Of a stretch of DNA of 49,285 bases, positions 16,106-25,048 are shown piece after piece. The DNA is taken from assembly GCA_020846715.1 (NCBI GenBank), contig JADLDK010000004.1, positions 1 to 49,285 of the forward strand. Direction: 5' to 3'. The notes beneath the pieces are model-generated. The model was not told the DNA's origin. It did not search any database and saw only the letters and a list, made by a program, of their open reading frames with translations. This stretch comes from Armatimonadota bacterium. GTDB taxonomy: Bacteria > Armatimonadota > UBA5829 > DSUL01. The position numbers were made by a program, and so were the translations under genes. Each line of letters starts with the position of its first letter. Positions within the stretch are counted from its first letter, which is position 1.

Positions 16106-18250
16106 ATGAAGTCCCAGACAGAAGCATTCCTCAGTCTTTTTACTGTTGACCACACGGAAAAGAACAGCCATCCCTGGCTGATGGGTAATGGTGAGTTCGT
16201 GACCGCTTTTGGCCCGAGCGGCTATCACACCGATGAACCATTGCCTGGCATGCAGGTGTTTTGTATGGCTGGGCGCCGGATCAGTGGCCCTACGCAGCCG
16301 CTGCTTCGGCTCGGACAGATCAAGCGCACGGTGGTCGTTGCCGGACGGCGCAGCGACGCGTTGAGCTGGACACAGACACTTAATCCCGCTGATGGGACTC
16401 TTCACTCTCGTCTGACTCACTCGAAAATCACAGAAGAGACAGTCTCGTTTGTGTGCCTTGACACTAATGCGGCGGTCTTTCACACAACCCTGACAAACAC
16501 AGGATCGGACGCCCTGTCGGGGGAGTTTCGCGTCGCCTACCGCTTTGGAGACTGGGCCGGAAACCTGCCGGATGACAGCCTGATCAGCCTCGGTCAGCCC
16601 GAGTCAGGAATGGCAGGCCGGGTTGTCTACTTTGAAGTTGAGAAAAGGCACCTGGGCGGTGTAGATCTGACGTCTGATGGGCAGGTGACCTGTGAGGACG
16701 CTGCAGCTGGCGTTGATCTGTCGTATCCTTTTGCGCTTGCGCCGGGTGCGTCTGATTCTGTGACATTTGTACTGGGCGTGGGTGACAAGCTTCGCTACCG
16801 CTATACCAGACTACCCTGGACGTTTGAGGATCTCTACAGCAAACACCTTGCAGCGTGGCAGGATTATCACGCCACCAGCCGCGTTTCTCTTGGTGACGAT
16901 CGCCTCGACGCTCTGCGCTTGATGTGCCTGTACGACCTGCGTTGCAACTCGACACCGTGGAGTATCCCGCCCGCAGTCAGTCCCTCACAATGGGAGGGGC
17001 GCGCCTTTCACGATGAGCTGTATCCATTTCTCGGCCTTGCAAGCTCCGGACACGCGGCTCTGGCACACAAAATCCCTCAATATCGTCTCGGGACGCTGCA
17101 GAAGGCCGTAGAGCGCAGTGCGTTTCGCGGCGCAAAGTACGCGTGGGAAAGCACAGAAAGCGGTGAAGACGGTAGCCCGTATGGAGCCTTCCTGGAAGAG
17201 CATTTCCACATGGGGCAGTTCGCTGAGGAGGCTTGGCAATGGTGCCTTTATGACGGGGGCGAGGAGAATGTGACCCGGTTCTTTCCGATGTTTCGGGAGA
17301 TTGCTCGTTATTGGGTTCTGAACATCGTCGAGATGCGTGACGGCCGCTACGGGGTCAAACCTGTGACAGACTATGACGAAGCAATCTATCCGGTGGCTAA
17401 CGGTCTTTATACGATGTGCGCGGCTATCAGAAGCCTGGAAATTGCCGCCGCCGCAGCACGCGGACTTGGCGTCTCAGTCGAAGACGCACATGAATGGGAG
17501 ATGGCTGCTGCAGGACTGCGAGAAGCGCTGCCTCGAACCGCGAATGACCAGCGATATCTAACCTGTGAGGCTGCCGAGCACCGGCACGTAGCTGAAGTGG
17601 GTCCTGTTTTCCCATTCAGAATAGACCCGTTCTCAGCGATTGCGCGACGAACGTTAGATTCGTTCTGTGAAGCGGTGAGAACGGACAGCGGACTCCAGCC
17701 GGGAAATCTTCCGAACTACGGTGGTAGCCGATGGCTGTGGACGTGCGCACACGCTGCCACGGCCTATGCGATCGCAGGTGACGGCGAATGCGCTTTGGAA
17801 ATCCTGCAGGATGCGCCTGCCGCAACCGCTCCTGGCCTGGTTCCGTGCGAGCAGGTGAGCAGAGATGGTCACATCTCGCTTCCGTTCTTCACCACAAGCG
17901 CAGGCGCGTTTGTCTTCTCCATAAACTCACTTTTCATACAGATAACCGACGAAGGAGTCACGAGAATTACTGGATGCCCCATTGGGGCGCCGCAGGCCGA
18001 GTTTCATGATCTGGCTGGCGCAGGAGGTCTGCGCGTATCGGGGCGTTTCAAAGAGGGCAAGCTCGTGTGGTTGCAGATCGCCTCTCCTTCTCCGCGCGCC
18101 ACTGTATTCGACGTGGCGACGGGGATTGCTGAAGCGTCGCTGCGTGAGTGGCCGTGTGTTGGCGGATCGTGGGAAAGCGACGGTTGGCTGCGTCTGGAAC
18201 TGAGCCTGGACCACGCAGTACACGTGTGGGAAGCTGTCTCTGAGGCCTGA
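16106..18250 (+). CDS. GH65-like glycoside hydrolase or phosphorylase
   Basis: A cytoplasmic-looking enzyme of 714 residues with no signal peptide, last gene of the plus-strand sugar cassette. The N-terminal beta-sandwich (HPWLMGNGEFVTAFGPSGYH) and the (alpha/alpha)6 barrel follow the GH65 plan: GRAFHDELYPFLGLASSGH and GAKYAWESTESGEDGSPYG are family-like segments. TDYDEAIYPVANGLYTM lies where GH65 enzymes carry the catalytic glutamate, so Asp-Glu in DYDE is the candidate acid. A C-terminal beta domain closes the protein. GH65 members act on alpha-glucosides such as maltose, kojibiose or trehalose by phosphorolysis or hydrolysis; the substrate here is not readable. The ATG at 16106 is chosen as the likelier start; an in-frame ATG at 16034 would add 24 residues. 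Confidence 0.75.
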   Translation: MKSQTEAFLSLFTVDHTEKNSHPWLMGNGEFVTAFGPSGYHTDEPLPGMQVFCMAGRRISGPTQPLLRLGQIKRTVVVAGRRSDALSWTQTLNPADGTLHSRLTHSKITEETVSFVCLDTNAAVFHTTLTNTGSDALSGEFRVAYRFGDWAGNLPDDSLISLGQPESGMAGRVVYFEVEKRHLGGVDLTSDGQVTCEDAAAGVDLSYPFALAPGASDSVTFVLGVGDKLRYRYTRLPWTFEDLYSKHLAAWQDYHATSRVSLGDDRLDALRLMCLYDLRCNSTPWSIPPAVSPSQWEGRAFHDELYPFLGLASSGHAALAHKIPQYRLGTLQKAVERSAFRGAKYAWESTESGEDGSPYGAFLEEHFHMGQFAEEAWQWCLYDGGEENVTRFFPMFREIARYWVLNIVEMRDGRYGVKPVTDYDEAIYPVANGLYTMCAAIRSLEIAAAAARGLGVSVEDAHEWEMAAAGLREALPRTANDQRYLTCEAAEHRHVAEVGPVFPFRIDPFSAIARRTLDSFCEAVRTDSGLQPGNLPNYGGSRWLWTCAHAATAYAIAGDGECALEILQDAPAATAPGLVPCEQVSRDGHISLPFFTTSAGAFVFSINSLFIQITDEGVTRITGCPIGAPQAEFHDLAGAGGLRVSGRFKEGKLVWLQIASPSPRATVFDVATGIAEASLREWPCVGGSWESDGWLRLELSLDHAVHVWEAVSEA

Positions 18251-18284
18251 GGCTGGAGTATTGGGCGAACTTCACGCGCCCGTA

Positions 18285-18302
18285 ACTCACCCGTTGAGGT
18301 GA
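18285..18302. repeat. Short hairpin after the GH65-like gene
   Basis: CTCACC, a 6-base loop and GGTGAG form a perfect 6-bp stem about 35 bases after the GH65-like stop. No T-run follows, so it is probably not an intrinsic terminator. It marks the gap before the next gene pair. Confidence 0.2.
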
Positions 18303-18450
18303 GGCAGAATCCCGTACCGACAAGCGCCATCCTCCAGGCGCTCGAAGGTTCCACATGGCAGCCTTCGCCCACTTTTGGGTATTAGAGACTACAATCACCC
18401 AACAGACAATGCGCCCTGTTTGGGCGACTCTGGTGAGATGGAGGAGAGAA

Positions 18451-18891
18451 ATGGCAGGTATTGTACCCACTATCAGTTCTGGAACCGCTGGACCTCTTGG
18501 AGTCCTTCAGCTTCCGCGTTTATGGTCAAAGCTCCTGTTGGACGCGAATGGAAAACTGGCGGACGGCTACGACAGTTGCGGTTCGGGATTTGACCGCATT
18601 GTTGTAGAGGGACTAGGTCTGGATTGTGATGCCGTGATCGACTTCATTAAGACCAAGAGACCGACGTATCCGCAGTTTGAGAGCTGGGTTAAGGAGCACG
18701 CGACCAAGCTCGACCAGGCCAGTATCCAAAAAATCAACGAGACGATCAAAGGCTACAACCACCGGGACGAGACGCGAAAGACGATCACTCAGGCTTGCGG
18801 AATTCCGGATGATGGCTCCATTCTGGACGCGGTCAGCTTGAACGATCTGGAAGACTGGAACGACTTTCACGCTCAGGTGAACAACTCCTGA
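18451..18891 (+). CDS. DUF5069-like protein
   Basis: A small cytoplasmic protein of 146 residues. The sequence LQLPRLWSKLLLDANGKL, a central DGYDSCGSGFD and later PTYPQFESWVKEHATKLD resemble DUF5069, a family of unknown function usually annotated only by that name. The ATG at 18451 has GGAGGAG (18440-18446) in the right place; the frame is open from 18355 but the upstream part lacks any family resemblance. The stop is one base before the start of the next gene, a 3-hydroxyisobutyrate-type dehydrogenase, so the two are surely co-transcribed. No function is assigned. Confidence 0.65.
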   Translation: MAGIVPTISSGTAGPLGVLQLPRLWSKLLLDANGKLADGYDSCGSGFDRIVVEGLGLDCDAVIDFIKTKRPTYPQFESWVKEHATKLDQASIQKINETIKGYNHRDETRKTITQACGIPDDGSILDAVSLNDLEDWNDFHAQVNNS

Positions 18892-18892
18892 G

Positions 18893-19783
18893 ATGGCGTA
18901 CTCCGGCGTCGGAATCGGTTTTGTAGGCGTAGGACGGATGGGGGCCAATATCGCGCGTCATCTCAAGGACGAGGGCTTTGCAGTAGCCGCGGTGTATGAC
19001 GTTAACAAAGCGGCCGCAAGAGAGCTCGCTGAGGAGATTGGCGCACAGGCGTGCGATACCCTGGCGGAGGTCACCTCTGCTTCAGATTTCGTCATTACTG
19101 TCGTGTCTGATGACGCGGCAATGCGCGCTATCTTCACTGACGCCGGAGACAGTCTCCTGCGCAATGCAGGCGGAAAAGTCTTCATCAACTGTGCTACAGT
19201 TAGTCCTGCGGTTCATGTTGAGATCGAGCACATAGCCAGAGCTGCCGGAGCGCGCGCGCTGGAAGGTTGCATGGCGAGCAGCATCACTCAGGCTCGAGAG
19301 GGCACGCTGTACCTGATGTGCGGCGGGGAGCGCGACACTTTTGAACAGTGTCGCCCGATCCTCGAGGCGATGAGCAAGAATCTTCGCTACATTGGGGAAG
19401 CGGGCAGGGCGGCTCAAGTCAAGGCACTGGTGAACATGGTCATGAACATCAACACCGCGGGTCTGGCCGAGGGGCTGGGGCTTGGAGAGGCGCTCGGGCT
19501 GGATCTGACCATGCTGCGTGAGGTATTCAGCCAGACAGGCGCAAATTCGCGTGTGCTTGAAACTGACGGCGAGGACATGCAGAACCGTGATCACGAGTGC
19601 TATTTCTCAGCAGCGCATGCGGCCAAAGACTCTGGTATCGCGCTGAGTCTCGCCAGGGAAAAGGGCTTGACTCTTCCGCTTGCGGAAGCTAGCAAGAAAC
19701 AGTTTGACCGGATGGTTGACCTTGGCAAAGGAAACCTGGACAAATCCGGCATAGCGGAGCTGACATTTCCGGGCCGTTCCTAG
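18893..19783 (+). CDS. 3-hydroxyisobutyrate dehydrogenase family oxidoreductase
   Basis: A beta-hydroxyacid dehydrogenase of 296 residues. The N-terminal IGFVGVGRMGANIARHL is the Rossmann NAD(P) site. FINCATVSPAVHVEI takes the place of the substrate-loop segment, and AAQVKALVNMVMNINTAGLAE contains the catalytic lysine and asparagine pair of the family (K-x-x-x-N). The family oxidises substrates such as 3-hydroxyisobutyrate, tartronate semialdehyde or other short hydroxyacids; which one applies here is unknown. It follows the DUF5069-like gene by one base and is followed by a terminator-like hairpin. Confidence 0.85.
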   Translation: MAYSGVGIGFVGVGRMGANIARHLKDEGFAVAAVYDVNKAAARELAEEIGAQACDTLAEVTSASDFVITVVSDDAAMRAIFTDAGDSLLRNAGGKVFINCATVSPAVHVEIEHIARAAGARALEGCMASSITQAREGTLYLMCGGERDTFEQCRPILEAMSKNLRYIGEAGRAAQVKALVNMVMNINTAGLAEGLGLGEALGLDLTMLREVFSQTGANSRVLETDGEDMQNRDHECYFSAAHAAKDSGIALSLAREKGLTLPLAEASKKQFDRMVDLGKGNLDKSGIAELTFPGRS

Positions 19784-19824
19784 CGATACCGTCTGCTGGG
19801 AAATGATTTTTGTTGAGGTTGAGA

Positions 19825-19857
19825 GCCAGCGCCGATGCTCCGGCGCTGGCCTTTCTG
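19825..19857 (+). terminator. Intrinsic-terminator-like hairpin
   Basis: GCCAGCGCCG (19825-19834), a 6-base loop and CGGCGCTGGC (19841-19850) form a perfect 10-bp GC-rich stem, followed by CTTTCT. The T-run is short but the stem is strong. It lies about 40 bases after the dehydrogenase stop and before the GH39-like gene, so it probably ends the DUF5069/dehydrogenase transcript. Confidence 0.65.
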
Positions 19858-19971
19858 CCTCGGATTTCACCCGCCCAGAAGCAAAACCGCCAATCTTCCA
19901 CAGCGCCCTGCTCGTCCTCATAAAATGATACAATAGAGAAAAGCGCCTCTCACTGTTAAGGAAGGTCTCTG

Positions 19972-22191
19972 TTGCGTCTTCTCAGCCTCATTATCCCCCT
20001 TACTTTTCTGGTCTTGACAGCTTGCCTTGCTGATAACGCCACGGTGACTGTCAATTACAACAGTCCCATTGGAACCATCAATACTGAGTACGGGATGAAT
20101 GAGGTGGACCGTGCCAAGCCATTTGCGGGTATAGGCGTCGGAAGTAACGCTCAGATTCTTCAGAACCACCGCGACATAAAGACTGCTCGAATCCGCGTGT
20201 TTTATCGCCCGGACTGGACACAGGCGAATCTGGACAAACTCGTCAAAGCCGTGGTGGATTGCGGCGCTGTCCCGATGATCTGCTTTCAGTTCATCCCGGC
20301 CGGGACAACTTACGAACAGTGGGGCGACTGGTGTGCGGCTGCAGTCAGCCGTTACAAAGCGATGTACGATATCTCCAACTGGATGTGGGAGCTCATTAAC
20401 GAACCGGACCTCACGGGTTGGTCACAGTCCACTTATGTGGATATGTTCACAGTGGTCGAGCCCAAAATCCACGCGGCTTACCCGCAGGCGATGGTGGGTG
20501 GGCCAGGTACGGCGGCCTTGCTGACAACCTGGAATAACGCTCTTTTCGCGTCCTCATCTGGCAACAACATCCAGTTCATTTCCTGGCATCGCTATGGCGG
20601 CTGGTATCCCGGCCCGAACTGGCCGAGTGATGCCACCATCCTCTACCAGCTTCAGTATTACGAACAAGATATCGACAACGCCTACAACGCGCTGCCTGTG
20701 GATCGTAAGAACGTCAAGCTCATCATGGGTGAGTTCAATGTAAATGCCTGGGCAGGAGATGTGAACGGGCTTTGGGCTACAGACCCTCGAATTAAAACTA
20801 CGTTCAACGCTGTTTATTATGCTTCTCTGTTGAAGCGCTTCTTCAGGACTGGGAACGGCCGCTTCGTCGCGACGGAAATGTTCTGGGAGGGGACGGGCGA
20901 TGACTATGCTGGCGGCCCACCGGGATTCGGGATGTGGTACGCTCAGCAGCCAGCCAATCGAGCTCCCGTTTTTTATGCCAAGAAAAATATCGCGAAGTAC
21001 TTTCCGCGCGGCGCAACGCTGGTGGATGTTCAGGTGAGCGGAAGCAGTACGGTGGAGGCCTTCGCCTGCAGGTACGGTAATCCTGGCGAGACGCACCTGG
21101 TTCTGATCAACAAGACGACAGGGGCAAATGTCGTTGATGTCAATGCTGTAGGAGGCGCGGGAAACGGAGTGTGGTACGTGGTCGACGACGTCAGTCCTGC
21201 GGGACGAGTCGAGACCAGTCCTTCCATGCCAATCACGATGACCGGTTATACGGTGCGGGTGCTGGCGGAACCATCGCCGGATCAAGTGCTGATTACAAGC
21301 CGCCCCACCGTCACTGTTGCTGGAGACTCGGCCACTGTCACCTGGAAAACCAATATCCCGTCGGACAGTGCCGTCAGCTATGGACTCACGCCCGCGTACG
21401 GGTTGTCGGAGTCCTCTAGCTATCTCACAACGCAACATTCCATTACTCTGACGGGGCTGAGTGAGGGTAGTGTGTATCATTACTCTGTCCAAAGTGGAGG
21501 ACCCGGCCTTGTCCCGGCAGCCAGCGAGGATGCTGTTTTTCTTATGCTCGGCAGTCCAGTCCGTATTGGAGAAGCGCGTTTGCAGATTGATGGCGCCTCT
21601 GTTGCGTTGGCAAACAAAGTGGTGAGCGCGGTATTCCCGGCCGACGGTGTTGTTTACGTGCAAGAGGCAGATCGCTCTGCTGGAATTCGTATTTTGACAA
21701 CGCAGGAATCACTTGCTCCAGGGGATATTGTAAGCCTGACTGGCTCCATTTCGACCCGCACTCTGGGGGGAGTGCCCTGTGAGCGCCAGATTGCGCCGAC
21801 TATCCTTGTCAAGACAGGATCGGGACAGACGCCCGCTCCTCTGGTGTCCAACTGCGCCAGCATTGGAGGAGAGCGACTGGGCGTATTTACACCTGGGGTC
21901 AAAGACGCTCAAGGTCTGAATAATGTCGGATTGCTCAGGAGCGTGACCGGACGCATCATGGCCAAAGCCGGCGCTAATATCTATGTCGATGACGGCGCTG
22001 ATATTCGCGACAACTGGGGAATTGGCACGGTGCTTGTGCAGTGTCCTTCCCTGACTTTGCCAGCCGGAGTCGCTGTCGGAAACACTGTGCGTGTGACAGG
22101 AGTAGCCGAAGGCAGTGTCCCAGGAGGATGGTCCGAGAACCGGCGGTTCCTCCAGATTCGTTCGTGGGACGACCTGTCTGTCCTAAACTAA
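19972..22191 (+). CDS. Secreted GH39-like glycosidase with Fn3-like and OB-like repeats
   Basis: An exported protein of 739 residues. The signal peptide ends in LTAC (Cys18), a good lipobox, so a lipoprotein is likely. Residues about 25-400 form a clan-A TIM barrel of GH39 (beta-xylosidase-like) type: the acid/base is Glu144 in ELINEPD, the SWHRYGG motif follows, and the likely nucleophile is Glu254 in IMGEFNVNAW. Residues about 437-525 look like an Fn3/purple-acid-phosphatase N-terminal domain (TVTWKTNIPSDSAVSYG). From about 527 to the end come two OB-like modules (VVYVQEADRSAGIRI and NIYVDDGADIRDN). The start is a TTG with AAGGAAGG upstream. The target is probably a plant or microbial polysaccharide. 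The stop overlaps that of the convergent phyH gene. Confidence 0.75.
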   Translation: MRLLSLIIPLTFLVLTACLADNATVTVNYNSPIGTINTEYGMNEVDRAKPFAGIGVGSNAQILQNHRDIKTARIRVFYRPDWTQANLDKLVKAVVDCGAVPMICFQFIPAGTTYEQWGDWCAAAVSRYKAMYDISNWMWELINEPDLTGWSQSTYVDMFTVVEPKIHAAYPQAMVGGPGTAALLTTWNNALFASSSGNNIQFISWHRYGGWYPGPNWPSDATILYQLQYYEQDIDNAYNALPVDRKNVKLIMGEFNVNAWAGDVNGLWATDPRIKTTFNAVYYASLLKRFFRTGNGRFVATEMFWEGTGDDYAGGPPGFGMWYAQQPANRAPVFYAKKNIAKYFPRGATLVDVQVSGSSTVEAFACRYGNPGETHLVLINKTTGANVVDVNAVGGAGNGVWYVVDDVSPAGRVETSPSMPITMTGYTVRVLAEPSPDQVLITSRPTVTVAGDSATVTWKTNIPSDSAVSYGLTPAYGLSESSSYLTTQHSITLTGLSEGSVYHYSVQSGGPGLVPAASEDAVFLMLGSPVRIGEARLQIDGASVALANKVVSAVFPADGVVYVQEADRSAGIRILTTQESLAPGDIVSLTGSISTRTLGGVPCERQIAPTILVKTGSGQTPAPLVSNCASIGGERLGVFTPGVKDAQGLNNVGLLRSVTGRIMAKAGANIYVDDGADIRDNWGIGTVLVQCPSLTLPAGVAVGNTVRVTGVAEGSVPGGWSENRRFLQIRSWDDLSVLN

Positions 22192-22961
22192 CCGTAGGCG
22201 CCCATTTCGTGCAATCCCAGCAGTCTCCTGCGGCGAGGGTTTGCTCTTTCAACTACCTGATCCGGCAGCCGATAGTTTACGTACGGGTGGAATCTCTGAG
22301 CGACCCACCGTCTACCGTAGGCGCCCTGCTGCACGATACGCTCGCCATGCGGTCGCGTAATCGGCGCTCCCCGGTGCCATACCTGGTCGTTCCACATCAG
22401 CGCATCGCCTGCGGAAGCCGCCACAGAGACTGCTGCACGCCCTTTGAACTCCGGCTTTCCGTTGCTTGCCAGGTCTGAGTCTTGTGGTTGGCGGCCGCTT
22501 CGGTGGCTTCCGGGAACGATTTCTGTCGGCCCGTCGGCTTCGGTGACATCAGTCAGAAAGATGTTCATGTTCACAGTGAAGCAGGGCATTACGATCTGCT
22601 GATCCAGCTCCACGCCTTCGTCAATTGGAAAACGCACGACGTCATCCGCATGAAAGAATGGCGCAACGCTTTCGCCAAAACGGGTATGTATGGCGTTCTG
22701 TGCTATGAGATGGCAGTCTGAGCCCAGAATGGCCTCCAGAATCTCGATAAGAGCGGGGTGGTCAATCAGCTCTTCAAACACCAGGCCGTGCTCGAACATC
22801 CGCAGCCGGATGTCAGAGCGGTAGTCTGATGGAGTCTCGCGAAAGACCTTGAGTACAGCTTCTCTGACGCGGACAACTTCCTCTGGCTTCAAAGCCTCTT
22901 TGACAAGGAGATAACCGTCAGTATGGAAGCGCTCCAGAAGCGATGTCGTCTCAGAGTTCAT
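22188..22961 (-). CDS. Phytanoyl-CoA dioxygenase (PhyH) family protein
   Basis: A non-haem Fe(II)/2-oxoglutarate oxygenase of 257 residues. The iron triad is visible as His104 and Asp106 (FFHADDVVRF) and His196 (VWHRGAP), with Arg203 positioned to bind 2-oxoglutarate. The ATG at 22961 has GAGG about nine bases upstream, and the protein opens with the usual FHTDGYLLVKEAL; the frame is open further up but without family similarity. PhyH proteins hydroxylate many small molecules, so the substrate is open. It faces an aldose-epimerase-like gene across an 89-base divergent spacer, which suggests sugar or natural-product chemistry. Confidence 0.88.
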   Translation of the reverse strand: MNSETTSLLERFHTDGYLLVKEALKPEEVVRVREAVLKVFRETPSDYRSDIRLRMFEHGLVFEELIDHPALIEILEAILGSDCHLIAQNAIHTRFGESVAPFFHADDVVRFPIDEGVELDQQIVMPCFTVNMNIFLTDVTEADGPTEIVPGSHRSGRQPQDSDLASNGKPEFKGRAAVSVAASAGDALMWNDQVWHRGAPITRPHGERIVQQGAYGRRWVAQRFHPYVNYRLPDQVVERANPRRRRLLGLHEMGAYG

Positions 22962-23050
22962 AGTCGTAGCCTCTCTACGGTACTTGGGTATTCTTTGCGC
23001 CTGATTTGCGCCTGCGGCAAGATTGGCGTACATTATACGCTCGAGAAGCC

Positions 23051-23989
23051 ATGGATCCATATATAACCCGGATAACAAAAGAGCAACAGCCGAATCGCAC
23101 TGAAGTAGTCCGCCTTGAAAGTGAGTTCCTGGTCGTGGAAGTGGCGCCGTCCATAGGCGGTCGAATCACATCCATCACCGAGAAAAAGACGAATTATCAG
23201 TTCTTGTGGCGCAACGATGCACTCCCCCTTGAAGCCCACCCTCCCGGAACTGCCTACGATCCTGTTTTCTGGGGTGGAGTGGATGAAATTCTGCCAAGCG
23301 ATGTATCCGAGACAGTGGATGGAGAAAATCTGCCAGACCACGGAGAGCTCTGGACAACCTCCCTGTCATACTCTGTTGTCGATGACACGCTCGTGACGGA
23401 AGCCGACCTGCCTGTGTCGGGTCTACGCTATAAGAAAACTGTCTCGTTGCGTCCGGATTCGTTTCATTGTGATCTCGACTATGAGCTTGTGAATGTGTCC
23501 GACCGGGCTGTGCAATTTCAGTGGCGGATTCACGCACCGCTCAAAGTCAAACCCGGAGACCGGATCCTCTGTCCTGCGAGCAGGGCGCGGGTCGCTGAGC
23601 TGTCTCATTCGCGATTTCAGGACGACAGTCCGTTTGACTGGCCCATCCTGAGTACACAACCTGTGAATGTCGTGCCAGAGATGGGAGATGAGATCGACTC
23701 GTTCCATCTCTGGGACCTCGCAGTGGGCGTTATGAGTTGGCACAACGCCGCCGAGACGCTCAGCTTCGGCCTGACTTTTGACACGGACGTTTTTCCCTAC
23801 GGGTACGTTTTTGCTTCGTACGGCGGGTTCCAGGGCGGCGAATTTGTCATCCTTGAGCCTTCTGCCGCGTCGGCGCTGTCTCTGAATGAGGCGATCCAGA
23901 AGCAAGAGTGCGCGACGCTCGCACCGGGAGAGCAATTGGAAACGCGTGTCGCTATCTATGCCGGAACGCTCAGTCCTGAAAAGAAATGA
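23051..23989 (+). CDS. Aldose 1-epimerase-like (galactose mutarotase fold) protein
   Basis: A protein of 312 residues with the beta-supersandwich pattern of mutarotases: VVEVAPSIGGRITSI at the start, FWGGVDEILPSD, RIHAPLKVKPGDRIL, and GLTFDTDVFPYGYVFASYGG near the end. It resembles the DUF4432/DUF5107-type epimerase-like proteins more than classical GalM, and I could not locate the canonical catalytic histidine with confidence. The ATG at 23051 (GAGAAG upstream) starts the conserved part. Its TGA overlaps the SDR start (ATGA), so the two are translationally coupled. A role in preparing or interconverting a sugar is likely. Confidence 0.7.
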   Translation: MDPYITRITKEQQPNRTEVVRLESEFLVVEVAPSIGGRITSITEKKTNYQFLWRNDALPLEAHPPGTAYDPVFWGGVDEILPSDVSETVDGENLPDHGELWTTSLSYSVVDDTLVTEADLPVSGLRYKKTVSLRPDSFHCDLDYELVNVSDRAVQFQWRIHAPLKVKPGDRILCPASRARVAELSHSRFQDDSPFDWPILSTQPVNVVPEMGDEIDSFHLWDLAVGVMSWHNAAETLSFGLTFDTDVFPYGYVFASYGGFQGGEFVILEPSAASALSLNEAIQKQECATLAPGEQLETRVAIYAGTLSPEKK

Positions 23990-24756
23990 CTCATTACGCT
24001 GCCAGCAAGAGACGTAACGTCCTCATAACAGGCGCTTCGTCGGGAATAGGGAGAGCCACGGCACTGCGCTTTGCCGAAGAAGGCTACAACGTGTGTGTGA
24101 ACGCTCGCACTGAAGAGAAGCTGCGCGGTGTGGCGGCGCAGCTGGAGCCTGGCGACCACCTTGTCGTCCCTGGTGACTACAGTGACCCCTCAGTAGCACA
24201 GGCTGCGCGTGACGCCATATCCCAGAGTTGGGGAGAACTGGATGCTCTGGTCAATGTGGCTGGCGCTTCCTATCCTGCGCATCCTATTGACGATCCTCTC
24301 GACACGTGGCGCAAAAACTTTGACATCCTTGTTGACGGGGCGGTACTGATGACGCGAGCAGCAGCGCCACTAATGCATAGTGGTGGGCGAATTGTGCACA
24401 TCACCAGCATTCACGGTGAGCGCGCGGAAAGACAATCGAGCGCTTACGGGATGGCCAAGGCGGCGCTCAATCAGTATTGCCGGGCTCTGGCGCTGGAGTT
24501 GGCCGATCGCAACGTTCTGGTCAATGCGATAGCGCCCGGCTTTGTTGACACGCGGATGAGCATAGTTGACGGCATCAGCGAACTGGAGAGTGATTGGTTC
24601 ATTCAGGGTTATGTTGAAGGACGCCATCTTCCGCTGCGTCGAGCGGGCCGCCCTGAGGAGATCGCAGGTGTCGCACTCTTCCTGTGTGGACCAGACGCCA
24701 CCTATATCACGGGCCAGGTCATAACGGTGGACGGAGGCTTGACAATAACGTTCTAG
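23986..24756 (+). CDS. Short-chain dehydrogenase/reductase
   Basis: A classical SDR of 256 residues. The cofactor motif is LITGASSGIGRA (residues about 13-24), the catalytic residues are Ser141 (HITSIHG), Tyr154 and Lys158 (SSAYGMAKAA), and the C-terminus ITGQVITVDGGLTI is typical of FabG-like enzymes. FabG itself is unlikely given the context: it is coupled to an epimerase-like gene, which suggests oxidation of a sugar or polyol (glucose or gluconate dehydrogenase type). The substrate is not determined by sequence. Confidence 0.88.
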   Translation: MTHYAASKRRNVLITGASSGIGRATALRFAEEGYNVCVNARTEEKLRGVAAQLEPGDHLVVPGDYSDPSVAQAARDAISQSWGELDALVNVAGASYPAHPIDDPLDTWRKNFDILVDGAVLMTRAAAPLMHSGGRIVHITSIHGERAERQSSAYGMAKAALNQYCRALALELADRNVLVNAIAPGFVDTRMSIVDGISELESDWFIQGYVEGRHLPLRRAGRPEEIAGVALFLCGPDATYITGQVITVDGGLTITF

Positions 24757-24775
24757 CCGATGTCATGAGGACAAG

Positions 24776-24848
<73 letters not shown>

Positions 24849-24876
24849 TTGTTTTGTGGTGGCTCGAAGAAAAAGC

Positions 24877-24905
24877 TTGCTAAGCCCGGACGTGGTGACT
24901 ATAAT
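24877..24905 (+). promoter_or_regulatory. Sigma-70-type promoter for tRNA-Gly
   Basis: TTGCTA (24877-24882), a 17-base spacer and TATAAT (24900-24905) lie just upstream of tRNA-Gly, whose first base is 24918. The -10 is a perfect consensus. Confidence 0.7.
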
Positions 24906-24917
24906 ACCAACTGTCAA

Positions 24918-24990
24918 GCGGGTGTAGCTCAGTTGGTAGAGCGCTAGCCTTCCAAGCTGGATGTCGCCGGTTCGAGCCCGGTCGCCCGCT
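24918..24990 (+). tRNA. tRNA-Gly(TCC)
   Basis: A complete cloverleaf: acceptor GCGGGTG/CGCCCGC, D-stem GCTC/GAGC, anticodon stem CTAGC/GCTGG with loop CTTCCAA (anticodon TCC, reading GGA), and T-loop TTCGAGC. The discriminator is T and CCA is not encoded. Confidence 0.97.
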
Positions 24991-25048
24991 TTCTCTTCCT
25001 GGCATTCCAGCGCAATTCCGTGCCGCCACTTTCGTGTCCATAGATAAA

